12,890 nucleotides of DNA, taken from contig JAEMTJ010000017.1 in assembly GCA_016462375.1 (NCBI GenBank), forward strand, positions 1 through 12,890, given 5' to 3'. The notes under the pieces are model-generated. The model searched no databases. It saw nothing but the letters and a program-made list of their open reading frames with translations, and was not told where the DNA came from. Below are positions 6,457 through 12,890 of this stretch, piece by piece. Every line of letters begins with the position of its first letter. Within the stretch, counting starts at the first letter, position 1. This DNA is from Rhodoluna sp. (GTDB lineage Bacteria; Actinomycetota; Actinomycetes; Actinomycetales; Microbacteriaceae). The position numbers and the translations under genes are program-made.

Positions 6457-6885
6457 TTGCCAACCTACTCGACTAGCGCTCAACAGATTATCTCTGCGTT
6501 CGCGGAAGTTCCGAAATCTTCGCGGTTGGAGCTTCTGCTTGAATATGCAAATGCTTTGCCCGCACTACCTGACCGCTACGCTGATCATCCTGAGCTCTTA
6601 GAACGGGTTGAAGAATGCCAATCACCTGTCTTTCTGTTTGTAGAAGTCTTTGACAGCAAAGTTCGTATTTTTCTCACGGCACCTCTAGAATCACCAACCA
6701 CACGTGGGTTTGCTAGCCTCTTGCAGTTGGCTCTAGATGGGGGAGAAATCGATGACGTGGCCGGTTTTTCAGATCAGTTCATAAACGAATTGCAACTTAC
6801 CGAACTGGTTTCACCGCTTCGTATTCGAGGTATGCATGGAATGCTCGCCCGAATAAAGCGACAGGTTGCCGAGAAAACCCTATGA
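6457..6885 (+). CDS. sufE: SufE-family sulfur acceptor protein
   Basis: A 142-residue SufE protein. SufE takes persulfide sulfur from a donor, usually the cysteine desulfurase SufS, and passes it to the SufBCD scaffold for Fe-S cluster assembly. Seen: the conserved loop VEECQSPVFL with acceptor Cys54, PALPDRYADHPE before it, and the family ending RGMHGMLARIKRQ. Length is normal. The only plausible start is TTG 6457, two bases after the sulfurtransferase stop; no ribosome site is seen and the next Met codons are near the C-terminus, so translation is probably coupled to the upstream gene. Its stop overlaps the next start in an ATGA. The neighbour suggests that this SufE may also, or instead, receive sulfur from the rhodanese; that is inference. 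Confidence 0.92.
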   Translation: MPTYSTSAQQIISAFAEVPKSSRLELLLEYANALPALPDRYADHPELLERVEECQSPVFLFVEVFDSKVRIFLTAPLESPTTRGFASLLQLALDGGEIDDVAGFSDQFINELQLTELVSPLRIRGMHGMLARIKRQVAEKTL

Positions 6886-7568
6886 GAGTTGTAGAAATAC
6901 AACCGGGTAGCAGGATAGTGGAGATTGATCCAGATAAATCCTCTCTGGAGCATGTAGCTCTCTGGTATCCAAAAATTTTAGGCACCCGATTCAACTTTGT
7001 AGTCTCAGCCACTGGAGATCTGTCGTCAAGTAGCAGCAAAGCAACTAACCTAATGGACCGATATTTTCTGAGGGCGATTCGTTCAGTTAGTGATTTGATA
7101 ATCACCACTGGCAAGACAGCCAGATCTGAAAATCTCAACAGCTCCAAATTCGCTCCACTTGCTATTCTCACAAATCGTCCTAACGAGCTTGAAATTGCCG
7201 CAACCTCAATCAAAAGCCTGAACCCCGTAATAATTTGCTCCTCAATTGCTTATACCCGCGCATACAAAAATAATAACGTTGAGTTTTTATCCGTTACATC
7301 GGCAGGTATCTCAGAAACAGTTAAGAGTATTGTCAGCATCCTTAAAAAAACCTCACCGCTTTTAGAAGTGGGGTTATCTACTGCTAGCGGACTTGGAGCA
7401 GGGAATGTGTTTGATGAGGTCTGCCTTTCAGTAACTGCTGCCAACTCTAGAGAAGCCGCCAACGACATTGCTCAGGAATTCCTTATTGCGATAAACGTGC
7501 GAGCTGAAATGGTTCAACTCCTGGAGTCTGAAGATCTCTTCCTTTTTAGATATCAAGTTCTGAAATGA
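6882..7568 (+). CDS. Divergent RibD C-terminal / DHFR-like fold protein
   Basis: A 228-residue protein that looks like a diverged member of the RibD C-terminal (pyrimidine reductase, DHFR-like) family, whose members reduce substrates with NADPH. Matches along the chain: FNFVVSATGDLSSSS takes the place of the family's '..SLDG.' strand, LMDRYFLRAIRSVSDLIITTGKTARSE the NADP-binding region, and LLEVGLSTASGLGAGNVFDEVCLSVT the 'EGGPtl...lvDEl.l' region. However the SLDG aspartate-glycine pair and the GGPT glycines are largely replaced, so reductase activity is uncertain. ATG 6882 overlaps the sufE stop by 4 bases (ATGA), making it the third gene of the sulfur operon. Its last 23 bases overlap the convergent hydrolase gene. 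Fold assignment is fairly likely; function is unknown. Confidence 0.75.
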   Translation: MRVVEIQPGSRIVEIDPDKSSLEHVALWYPKILGTRFNFVVSATGDLSSSSSKATNLMDRYFLRAIRSVSDLIITTGKTARSENLNSSKFAPLAILTNRPNELEIAATSIKSLNPVIICSSIAYTRAYKNNNVEFLSVTSAGISETVKSIVSILKKTSPLLEVGLSTASGLGAGNVFDEVCLSVTAANSREAANDIAQEFLIAINVRAEMVQLLESEDLFLFRYQVLK

Positions 7569-8625
7569 ACGACCTTATGGTCTCCGAATAACGGACCGGA
7601 TCTGAATTCATTAAGCGGCAGTGACGAGCATTAGGAAATTCAACTAGCTGCACTGACCTATTTAATTGTGCAAAACTTTCGGCATCTTCATAAGCCACGT
7701 ATCCATCGTTCTTGCTGTACATGAGTAATGATGGCAACTCTGATTCGATTCTATGGATTGAAAGGGAGAATGCATCAAAGTCTAGTTTTGGATAACCAAG
7801 TATCCCTAGTAGTTTCGACAACCTTATCCGTTCGCAAACTTCGTCGGCGAACTCTGCGCTGTAGCCGGAGAGTTTGGCTTGCAATCTCAGAGTATTACGC
7901 ACGTCAAACATCGGGGAATCAAAGATACACCCGACAACCGATGTTCTAATCATGGAATTTCTGAGAAATTGGCCGACTATCATGCCTCCCAGAGACCAAC
8001 CAAATAAAACAATCTTCTTAGCACCCTGCCCTTGCGCATGAACGACCGCAGCCTCAAGCTGCTTCCACTCTTGGAAGCCTAGAGTAGTTCGATGTTTACC
8101 TAGACCCAGCGGCTTTTGATCCGTCTCATGGGAGATGCTGAGTTGACTGAACCCGAGTTCATCGAACTGCTCGAAGTTCCTATAGGTTTCACCAACCAAG
8201 GTCTTTCGACCGTGCACATGGATAACCCAGTTCTGAGATGACTTCTTGGTTTGGGTGGCTAAAGTGCCATTGGGGAGCTTAACCACATCGTATTCAAGGT
8301 CGCCAAAGTGCTCTAAGCGTTCTCCTAACCAGCCAGAGAGCCAAGCCCCATCCGTGACTCTTGGTTGTTGACCATAATCTTTAATAACCTTGAACCAACG
8401 GCCATCAGAGCCAATCTCTCCGGGCTCGACTACAGAGTGTCCAAGCCGTGAAGCCCAAAAAAGCGACTGCTTTCCCTGGGCTTTGGTGTCTTCATTTAGA
8501 GGCAGTAGCAGCTCGGTTACGTTGCCGTCCTGCCTCACTTTCAGAATCCTAAAGTCCCCCTTGACCTTGTCTGTGATCCAAAGCAGCCGGAAAATGGCAA
8601 CGTATGTAGCTAAAAACCTAATCAA
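7546..8625 (-). CDS. Alpha/beta hydrolase with N-terminal membrane segment
   Basis: A serine hydrolase of about 359 residues; substrate unknown. The nucleophile elbow is GWSLGG with Ser211, the acid is probably the Asp of YSKNDGYVAYEDAE, and the His lies in NARHCRLMNSDP, so the triad is complete. The core with HVHGRKT (oxyanion-hole region) spans roughly the last 230 residues; about 110 residues before it are unassigned. The N-terminus, IRFLATYVAIFRLLWI, is hydrophobic and could anchor the protein in the membrane. Start chosen: TTG 8625, four bases after GGAGG. GTG 8664 would add 13 residues, but its only purine-rich sequence directly abuts the codon. It is divergent from the DUF3000 gene and overlaps the RibD-like gene by 23 bases at its 3' end. 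Fold is secure; it may be an esterase or lipase, but nothing here shows the substrate. Confidence 0.85.
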   Translation of the reverse strand: MIRFLATYVAIFRLLWITDKVKGDFRILKVRQDGNVTELLLPLNEDTKAQGKQSLFWASRLGHSVVEPGEIGSDGRWFKVIKDYGQQPRVTDGAWLSGWLGERLEHFGDLEYDVVKLPNGTLATQTKKSSQNWVIHVHGRKTLVGETYRNFEQFDELGFSQLSISHETDQKPLGLGKHRTTLGFQEWKQLEAAVVHAQGQGAKKIVLFGWSLGGMIVGQFLRNSMIRTSVVGCIFDSPMFDVRNTLRLQAKLSGYSAEFADEVCERIRLSKLLGILGYPKLDFDAFSLSIHRIESELPSLLMYSKNDGYVAYEDAESFAQLNRSVQLVEFPNARHCRLMNSDPVRYSETIRSFISELDI

Positions 8626-8675
8626 CAGTCCTCCAAAAAGCGGCGTGGCAGGGGCTAACAACACCTCCCCGCATT

Positions 8676-8681
8676 TAGCCT
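8676..8681 (+). promoter_or_regulatory. Possible -10 element for a leaderless DUF3000 mRNA
   Basis: TAGCCT lies seven bases before ATG 8689, the spacing at which transcription would begin at the start codon itself. No ribosome binding site precedes the ATG, in line with a leaderless message, which is common in Actinobacteria. No clear -35 is seen. Confidence 0.35.
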
Positions 8682-8688
8682 AGAACAA

Positions 8689-9270
8689 ATGGCAATATTT
8701 GAATTCGAAAAGGAAGTGCCGGCTCAGTTTGCTAGCGCTGCAATCGGGCTAACGGCAGAACTTTTGCGCGCTGAACTTGAGACACATCAGATACCTTCCC
8801 CTCCGAAAATAGCCGAACACGCATTGGCATTTTCAACTCACAAGCCGAATGCGGCGGACACTCCAAACAATAGAGCTGCAGGACGAATCGTGTTTCTATA
8901 CGACCCGTCGCAGTATGAGGCTTGGGGTTCCAACATGCGAGTAATCGCCTATGGCAAGTCACCTCTAGAGTCCAATGTTGTAGAGGACACAGACTATGCC
9001 AACTATTGGTGGGGCACTTTAGAGCTAGCACTGGTTAATCACGCCGCCCGATTCTCAAACAATTCAGGCACGATAACTAAAATGATCTCTACCGGTGTTG
9101 GCGGATTACAAAACGAACCAGTGCACACAGAAATTGAACTACGGGCATCCTGGTCACCGACTGAAGATAATCTTGCCCCACACTTCGCAGCTTGGCAAGA
9201 CCTCATCGCAGACATGGCAGGGTTCCACATTGGTGGTGAAGAAGTAGTCAAAATAGCGAGAGCCAAATGA
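8689..9270 (+). CDS. DUF3000 family protein
   Basis: A 193-residue protein of the actinobacterial DUF3000 family; its function is unknown. Recognisable family stretches are EIPSPP-type text near residue 35 (HQIPSPPKIAEHALAFS), GRIVFLYDPSQYEAWGSNMRVIAY (66-89), the NNSGTITKMISTGVGGL segment (124-140) and the end TEIELRASWSP followed by HFAAWQDLIADMAGF. It has no membrane segment or signal peptide and looks soluble. ATG 8689 is the start; it has no ribosome site. Its stop overlaps the start of the ribonuclease D gene (ATGA), and DUF3000 next to an HRDC ribonuclease D and dxs is a recurring actinobacterial order, which hints at a link to RNA metabolism by association only. Confidence 0.88.
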   Translation: MAIFEFEKEVPAQFASAAIGLTAELLRAELETHQIPSPPKIAEHALAFSTHKPNAADTPNNRAAGRIVFLYDPSQYEAWGSNMRVIAYGKSPLESNVVEDTDYANYWWGTLELALVNHAARFSNNSGTITKMISTGVGGLQNEPVHTEIELRASWSPTEDNLAPHFAAWQDLIADMAGFHIGGEEVVKIARAK

Positions 9271-10532
9271 GTGAAGAGAACATCGAACCAACAACTGCTC
9301 CAGAATCGAGTCCTCTTCTCAAACCTCGAACTCCCTACCAACTAGTTGAATGTGACTCTGCACTCGCTAAAGCAACAGCGGACATCATCAGCTGCAACGC
9401 ACCTTTGGCAGTTGACGCAGAACGAGCCAGTGGATTTAAGTATGGACAACGGGCCTATCTACTTCAAGTTGGTATCGAAAACAAGGCTATATACCTCGTT
9501 GATCCGGTAGCTGAATTCTCCCCTCCTCTCTGGCAAGAATTTATTTCTGCAGTATCTTCTAAAACTTGGATAATTCATGCTGCAAGCCAAGACATACCCT
9601 GCCTCGCTGAGATAGGTATCCACCCAAAGCAAATCAGAGATACTGAACTAGCTGCCAGACTTTTAGGCCTACCTAGAGTAAGTCTTGGAACTATCACAGA
9701 GCATTATTTACATTTGAAGCTCGCTAAAGAGCACTCCGCGGTTGATTGGAGTCAGAGACCACTCAGAGTTGAGTGGCTTGAATATGCTGCGCTAGATGTC
9801 GACGTGTTACACGAACTGTGGCACGAAGTTGAGTTGGATTTAGATGCAAACTCAAAATCAGGCATTGCATCCGAGGAATTCTCTTCGCTACTAAATCAAG
9901 CCCCTAAACCTGCTAAACAAGATCGGTGGCGATCTCTCACAGGGTTACATGAAGTGAAGGATGTTAGATCGCTAACTATCGCTAAGGCACTCTGGTCAGC
10001 TAGAGAAGAACTAGCCATGCAAAAAGACATTGCTCCAGGCAGACTGATCCCTGATGTGGCTATTGTTGCGGCAGTAAAAGCTTTACCTAAGAGCAAATCA
10101 GAACTTGCCTCACTAAAGACCTTTAGCGGTAGAGCTAGCAGAACTTACATCGATACCTGGTGGGAAGCTTTTATGTTAGGAAGCTCAACTAGAGATCTAG
10201 TTGAAATCAGGGTTAAATCAACTGGCATTCCAAACCATCGGAACTGGCCTTTGAAATTTCCAGACGCAAACGCTCGTTTAATAGCCAGCAAGGCTCAAAT
10301 TGGGGAGCTCTCTGAGGCCCAGAAGATTCCGCCTGAAAATCTATTGAGTCCAGATACCCTTCGAGCCATTTGTTTTGAACCACCTGCGTTGATCGGCCAT
10401 GACGAAATTGCAACAATCCTGCGTGCTAAAAGAGCTCGAGAATGGCAGATACAGTTGGTGGCACCGATCCTCGTTACGAGCCTGCTGGCAGAACCAAAAA
10501 CTGCTAGAGAGCCGTCTGAGGCTTCTGCATAG
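9267..10532 (+). CDS. rnd: Ribonuclease D-like 3'-5' exonuclease with HRDC domain
   Basis: A 421-residue DEDD-type exonuclease expected to trim the 3' ends of tRNA and other stable RNA. Exonuclease motifs: Exo I VDAERASG (Asp50, Glu52), Exo II HAASQDIPCL (Asp109), DTELAARLLGL (Asp125), and Exo III YAALDVDVL (Tyr173, Asp177), the DEDDy pattern. An HRDC nucleic-acid-binding domain follows at about 222-300 (WSAREELAMQKDIAPGRLIPD), then an actinobacterial C-terminal part including TWWEAFMLG and FPDANARLI. Residues 1-20 look disordered. ATG 9267 overlaps the DUF3000 stop by 4 bases, with GAGAG just upstream. Its last 29 bases overlap the convergent dxs. Exonuclease family is secure; the exact substrate is inferred. 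Confidence 0.93.
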   Translation: MSEENIEPTTAPESSPLLKPRTPYQLVECDSALAKATADIISCNAPLAVDAERASGFKYGQRAYLLQVGIENKAIYLVDPVAEFSPPLWQEFISAVSSKTWIIHAASQDIPCLAEIGIHPKQIRDTELAARLLGLPRVSLGTITEHYLHLKLAKEHSAVDWSQRPLRVEWLEYAALDVDVLHELWHEVELDLDANSKSGIASEEFSSLLNQAPKPAKQDRWRSLTGLHEVKDVRSLTIAKALWSAREELAMQKDIAPGRLIPDVAIVAAVKALPKSKSELASLKTFSGRASRTYIDTWWEAFMLGSSTRDLVEIRVKSTGIPNHRNWPLKFPDANARLIASKAQIGELSEAQKIPPENLLSPDTLRAICFEPPALIGHDEIATILRAKRAREWQIQLVAPILVTSLLAEPKTAREPSEASA

Positions 10533-12438
10533 GCAAATCTTCTAACTGACGGGCGTGAGGAACTCTAGCGCCAACAACCTGGGCAACAATCTCCTGAGCG
10601 ATACTCTGAGCCGTTAACCCAACGCGTTGCATTATTTGAGACCTAGTCGCGTGTTCTAAGAACTCGTCTGGTAAGCCCAGCTCGCTAAGTGCGGTATCGA
10701 CTTGAGCCGCGCGCAAATCTTGTCGAATGCGCGTTCCGATACCGCCCACACGAACGCCGTCCTCAATTGTGACCACAAGCCGGTGGTTTTTTGATAACTC
10801 AATGACACTCTTTCGCACGGGGACAACCCAACGTGGGTCAATCACTGTGCAACCGATACCTTGAGCTGCCAATAGGTCTGACACTTTCAATGCCACGTTA
10901 GCCATCGCTCCAATGGCGACGATAAGAACATCCTTGCTAGGCGCTTCACTGAGAACATCGACACCATCGCCAAGCCTGCGTAGTGCAGGGATGTCGCTCG
11001 GAATTGTGCCCTTTGGAAACCGCAACACGGTTGGTCGATCAGAAATACTGATCGCTTCTGCTAGTTCTTCTCTCAAAGAGGCAGCATCGCGCGGTGCCGC
11101 AATTTCAATACCTGGCACGATTTGTAGAAGAGCTAAGTCCCACATGCCGTGGTGACTAGCCCCATCTGGTCCAGTAACACCCGCTCTGTCTAGCACAAAA
11201 GTCACTCCAGCTTTGTGAAGAGCTACGTCCATGAGCACCTGGTCGAATGCTCTATTCATAAAAGTTGCGTAGATAGCAACAACTGGATGCAGACCACCAA
11301 ACGCAAGGCCGGCCGATGATGCGACGGCGTGTTGCTCCGCTATCCCAACATCGAAAACTCGATCTGGGTAGGCTTCGGCGAATTTCTTTAATCCGACGGG
11401 GATGAGCATGGCGCCGGTTATTCCAACAATCTTTTCATCAGAGACGGCAAGCCTCAGAATCTCATCAGAGAAAACTGATGTCCATGATGGCCCCGTGTTG
11501 GCGTCTAAAGATTTACCCGTCAGCGGATCAATTTGGCCAACAGCGTGAAACTGATCCTCGGTATCCTCTTCAGCAAGGTTGAACCCTCTGCCCTTCTGAG
11601 TAACGGCATGCACGATTACCGGAGCTTCGTATTTCTCGGCCTGGCGCAGAGCTTGTTCCATTGCTTCCAGATCGTGCCCATCGATGGGCCCAATGTACTT
11701 GATGTCCAAATTTGGAAACATACTTTTTGGTGCGAAAGTCCCAAGTAATCCCTTACCCGCTCCCCTTACCGTGGAGAACAACATTCGACCGGGTAACCCG
11801 AATCTCGAGAAGAATTTCCTTGAACTGCGATACATCTTGCGATACAGCGGTTCAGTTCGCACGTTGTTCAAGTATCTTGCGAGACCACCAATTGTTGGCG
11901 CATAAGATCGACCGTTGTCATTAACGACAATGATAAGTTTTCGGTCATTGTCATCAGTGATATTATTTAGAGCTTCCCAAGCCATTCCACCTGTCAAAGC
12001 ACCGTCCCCAATTACAGCGACCACAGTCCTATCTGATTGTCCGGTTAACTTATATGCGCGGGAAATTCCATCAGCCCAAGACAGCGAAGACGAAGCGTGT
12101 GACGATTCAACAACATCGTGCTCTGATTCAGATCTCTGCGGATAACCAGCGATTTCTCCCATTGTTCTTATCTTTGAAAGATCCGTTCGACCGGTCAGCA
12201 ACTTGTGTACATAGCTCTGGTGCCCAGTGTCGAAAATGATGCGATCGTGCGGCGAGTCAAAAACTTTGTGAATTGCTAGCGTCAATTCGACGACACCGAG
12301 GTTGGGGCCGAGATGACCACCCGTTGAGGTAATCGTCGAAATAAGATACTCGCGAATTTCCTGAGCTAGTTCAGTTAGCTGCGTGTCACTGAGTTTCCTC
12401 AAATCACTAGGTTTTGAAATCGACTTAAGAATGCTCAT
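10504..12438 (-). CDS. dxs: 1-deoxy-D-xylulose-5-phosphate synthase
   Basis: A 644-residue thiamine diphosphate enzyme that joins pyruvate and glyceraldehyde 3-phosphate to DXP, the first step of the MEP isoprenoid pathway and also a source for thiamine and pyridoxal phosphate. Seen: GHLGPNLG (His42), FDTGHQSYVHK (His73), SSHASSSLSWADG (112-124), the cofactor motif GDGALTGG...ALNN (144-159), the catalytic Glu368 in VGIAEQHA, DRAGVTGPDGASHHG, and a C-terminal transketolase domain ending near VGLTAQSI. About 25 residues after that are variable. Length is normal. ATG 12438 lies 8 bases after the acnA stop; no good ribosome site is visible, so coupled translation is likely. The 3' end overlaps rnd by 29 bases on the opposite strand. 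Confidence 0.97.
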   Translation of the reverse strand: MSILKSISKPSDLRKLSDTQLTELAQEIREYLISTITSTGGHLGPNLGVVELTLAIHKVFDSPHDRIIFDTGHQSYVHKLLTGRTDLSKIRTMGEIAGYPQRSESEHDVVESSHASSSLSWADGISRAYKLTGQSDRTVVAVIGDGALTGGMAWEALNNITDDNDRKLIIVVNDNGRSYAPTIGGLARYLNNVRTEPLYRKMYRSSRKFFSRFGLPGRMLFSTVRGAGKGLLGTFAPKSMFPNLDIKYIGPIDGHDLEAMEQALRQAEKYEAPVIVHAVTQKGRGFNLAEEDTEDQFHAVGQIDPLTGKSLDANTGPSWTSVFSDEILRLAVSDEKIVGITGAMLIPVGLKKFAEAYPDRVFDVGIAEQHAVASSAGLAFGGLHPVVAIYATFMNRAFDQVLMDVALHKAGVTFVLDRAGVTGPDGASHHGMWDLALLQIVPGIEIAAPRDAASLREELAEAISISDRPTVLRFPKGTIPSDIPALRRLGDGVDVLSEAPSKDVLIVAIGAMANVALKVSDLLAAQGIGCTVIDPRWVVPVRKSVIELSKNHRLVVTIEDGVRVGGIGTRIRQDLRAAQVDTALSELGLPDEFLEHATRSQIMQRVGLTAQSIAQEIVAQVVGARVPHARQLEDLPMQKPQTAL

Positions 12439-12446
12439 TGAACTGT

Positions 12447-12890
12447 CTAACCAACCAAACTTCTGAGCACGTATTGCAGAATTCCACCGTGGCGGAAATA
12501 ATCGGCTTCACCCGGTGTATCGATTCGAAGAATTGCTTCAAAGGAGACCTCTTTTTTACCAGGATCGCTGTGAGCAGTTGGGTATGCCTTTACCCTAAGA
12601 CTCTTAGGTGTGAAACCTTCATTAAGTGCGGTGACTCCTTCTATGGAGAAAGATTCCGTGCCATCGAGACCAAGAGTGGCGGCAGACTCGCCCGCTGAAT
12701 ACTGCAGCGGTAAAACACCCATACCAATTAGATTGCTGCGGTGAATACGTTCAAAGCTCTCGGCTATAACAGCTCTAACCCCTAGCAAAGCGGTTCCCTT
12801 AGCTGCCCAATCTCTGGATGACCCAGAACCATATTCTTTGCCAGCGAGGATTACCAGCGCAGTGCCCTGTTCTTGATAATTACTGGAGGC
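12447..12890 (-). CDS. acnA: Aconitate hydratase, C-terminal part only
   Basis: The last 147 residues of an aconitase, the Fe-S enzyme that isomerises citrate and isocitrate in the TCA cycle. The fragment is the swivel domain (domain 4): GKEYGSGSSRDWAAKG holds the catalytic Ser and Arg of the SSR loop, followed by ESFERIHRSNLIGMGVLPLQ, the pattern of AcnA/IRP-type aconitases rather than AcnB. The Fe-S cysteines and the first three domains lie beyond the right edge. The frame is open to base 12890 with no internal stop. It is upstream of dxs with 8 bases between, so both are probably on one transcript. Confidence 0.96.
   Translation of the reverse strand, partial: ASSNYQEQGTALVILAGKEYGSGSSRDWAAKGTALLGVRAVIAESFERIHRSNLIGMGVLPLQYSAGESAATLGLDGTESFSIEGVTALNEGFTPKSLRVKAYPTAHSDPGKKEVSFEAILRIDTPGEADYFRHGGILQYVLRSLVG

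Noticed and set aside
6797..7213. A 138-residue minus-strand reading frame opposite sufE and the RibD-like gene
   Set aside because: The plus-strand genes have clear family motifs and overlapping start/stop; the reverse frame matches nothing and is a shadow.
1..12890. CRISPR arrays, insertion sequences, prophage or defence genes
   Set aside because: No regularly spaced direct repeats, transposase, phage or restriction motifs were seen; almost all sequence is explained by core genes and tRNAs.

Overview
The window looks like chromosomal core sequence from an Actinomycetota (actinobacterial) genome of moderate GC, roughly half by eye, well below typical Streptomyces or Mycobacterium. The phylum call rests on the DUF3000 - HRDC ribonuclease D - dxs - aconitase block, the sseA-sufE pair, a Gly-Cys-Val tRNA cluster, a GlnR-type nitrogen box, and several short-leader or TTG starts. 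A streamlined planktonic lineage (Luna-type Microbacteriaceae or Nanopelagicales) would fit, but that is inference and genus cannot be set from these genes alone.

Layout. 1-1712 (-): most of thrS, running off the left edge, with a TTG start. 1806-2546 (+): VIT/CCC1-family metal transporter, divergent from thrS. 2547-3032 (-): tRNA-Gly(GCC), tRNA-Cys(GCA) and tRNA-Val(GAC) behind one clear promoter, followed by an unrecognised 66-residue ORF. 3091-4407 (-): ammonium transporter amt with a strong 3' hairpin and, upstream, a four-part GlnR-like box overlapping the promoter. 4507-5466 (-): ZapE/AFG1-type ATPase. 5552-7568 (+): an operon of two-domain sulfurtransferase, SufE and a divergent RibD-C/DHFR-like protein. 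7546-8625 (-): membrane-anchored alpha/beta hydrolase. 8689-10532 (+): DUF3000 protein and ribonuclease D, overlapping by ATGA. 10504-12890 (-): acnA (C-terminal part only) and dxs, 8 nt apart.

How the genes work together. Most units are housekeeping: translation (thrS, tRNAs), nitrogen uptake (amt), sulfur transfer and Fe-S assembly (sseA, sufE), isoprenoid precursor synthesis (dxs), TCA cycle (acnA), RNA processing (rnd) and division or quality control (zapE). Genes are packed tightly: two convergent pairs overlap at their 3' ends, one convergent pair abuts exactly, and two tandem pairs overlap by 4 nt. No stretch over 300 bases lacks a gene or RNA.

I found no CRISPR array, insertion sequence, prophage or defence island, and no convincing new system. 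The points most worth a second look are the GlnR-like box at amt, the RibD-C-like protein with eroded signature motifs in the sulfur operon, and the orphan small ORF between tRNA-Val and the VIT gene.
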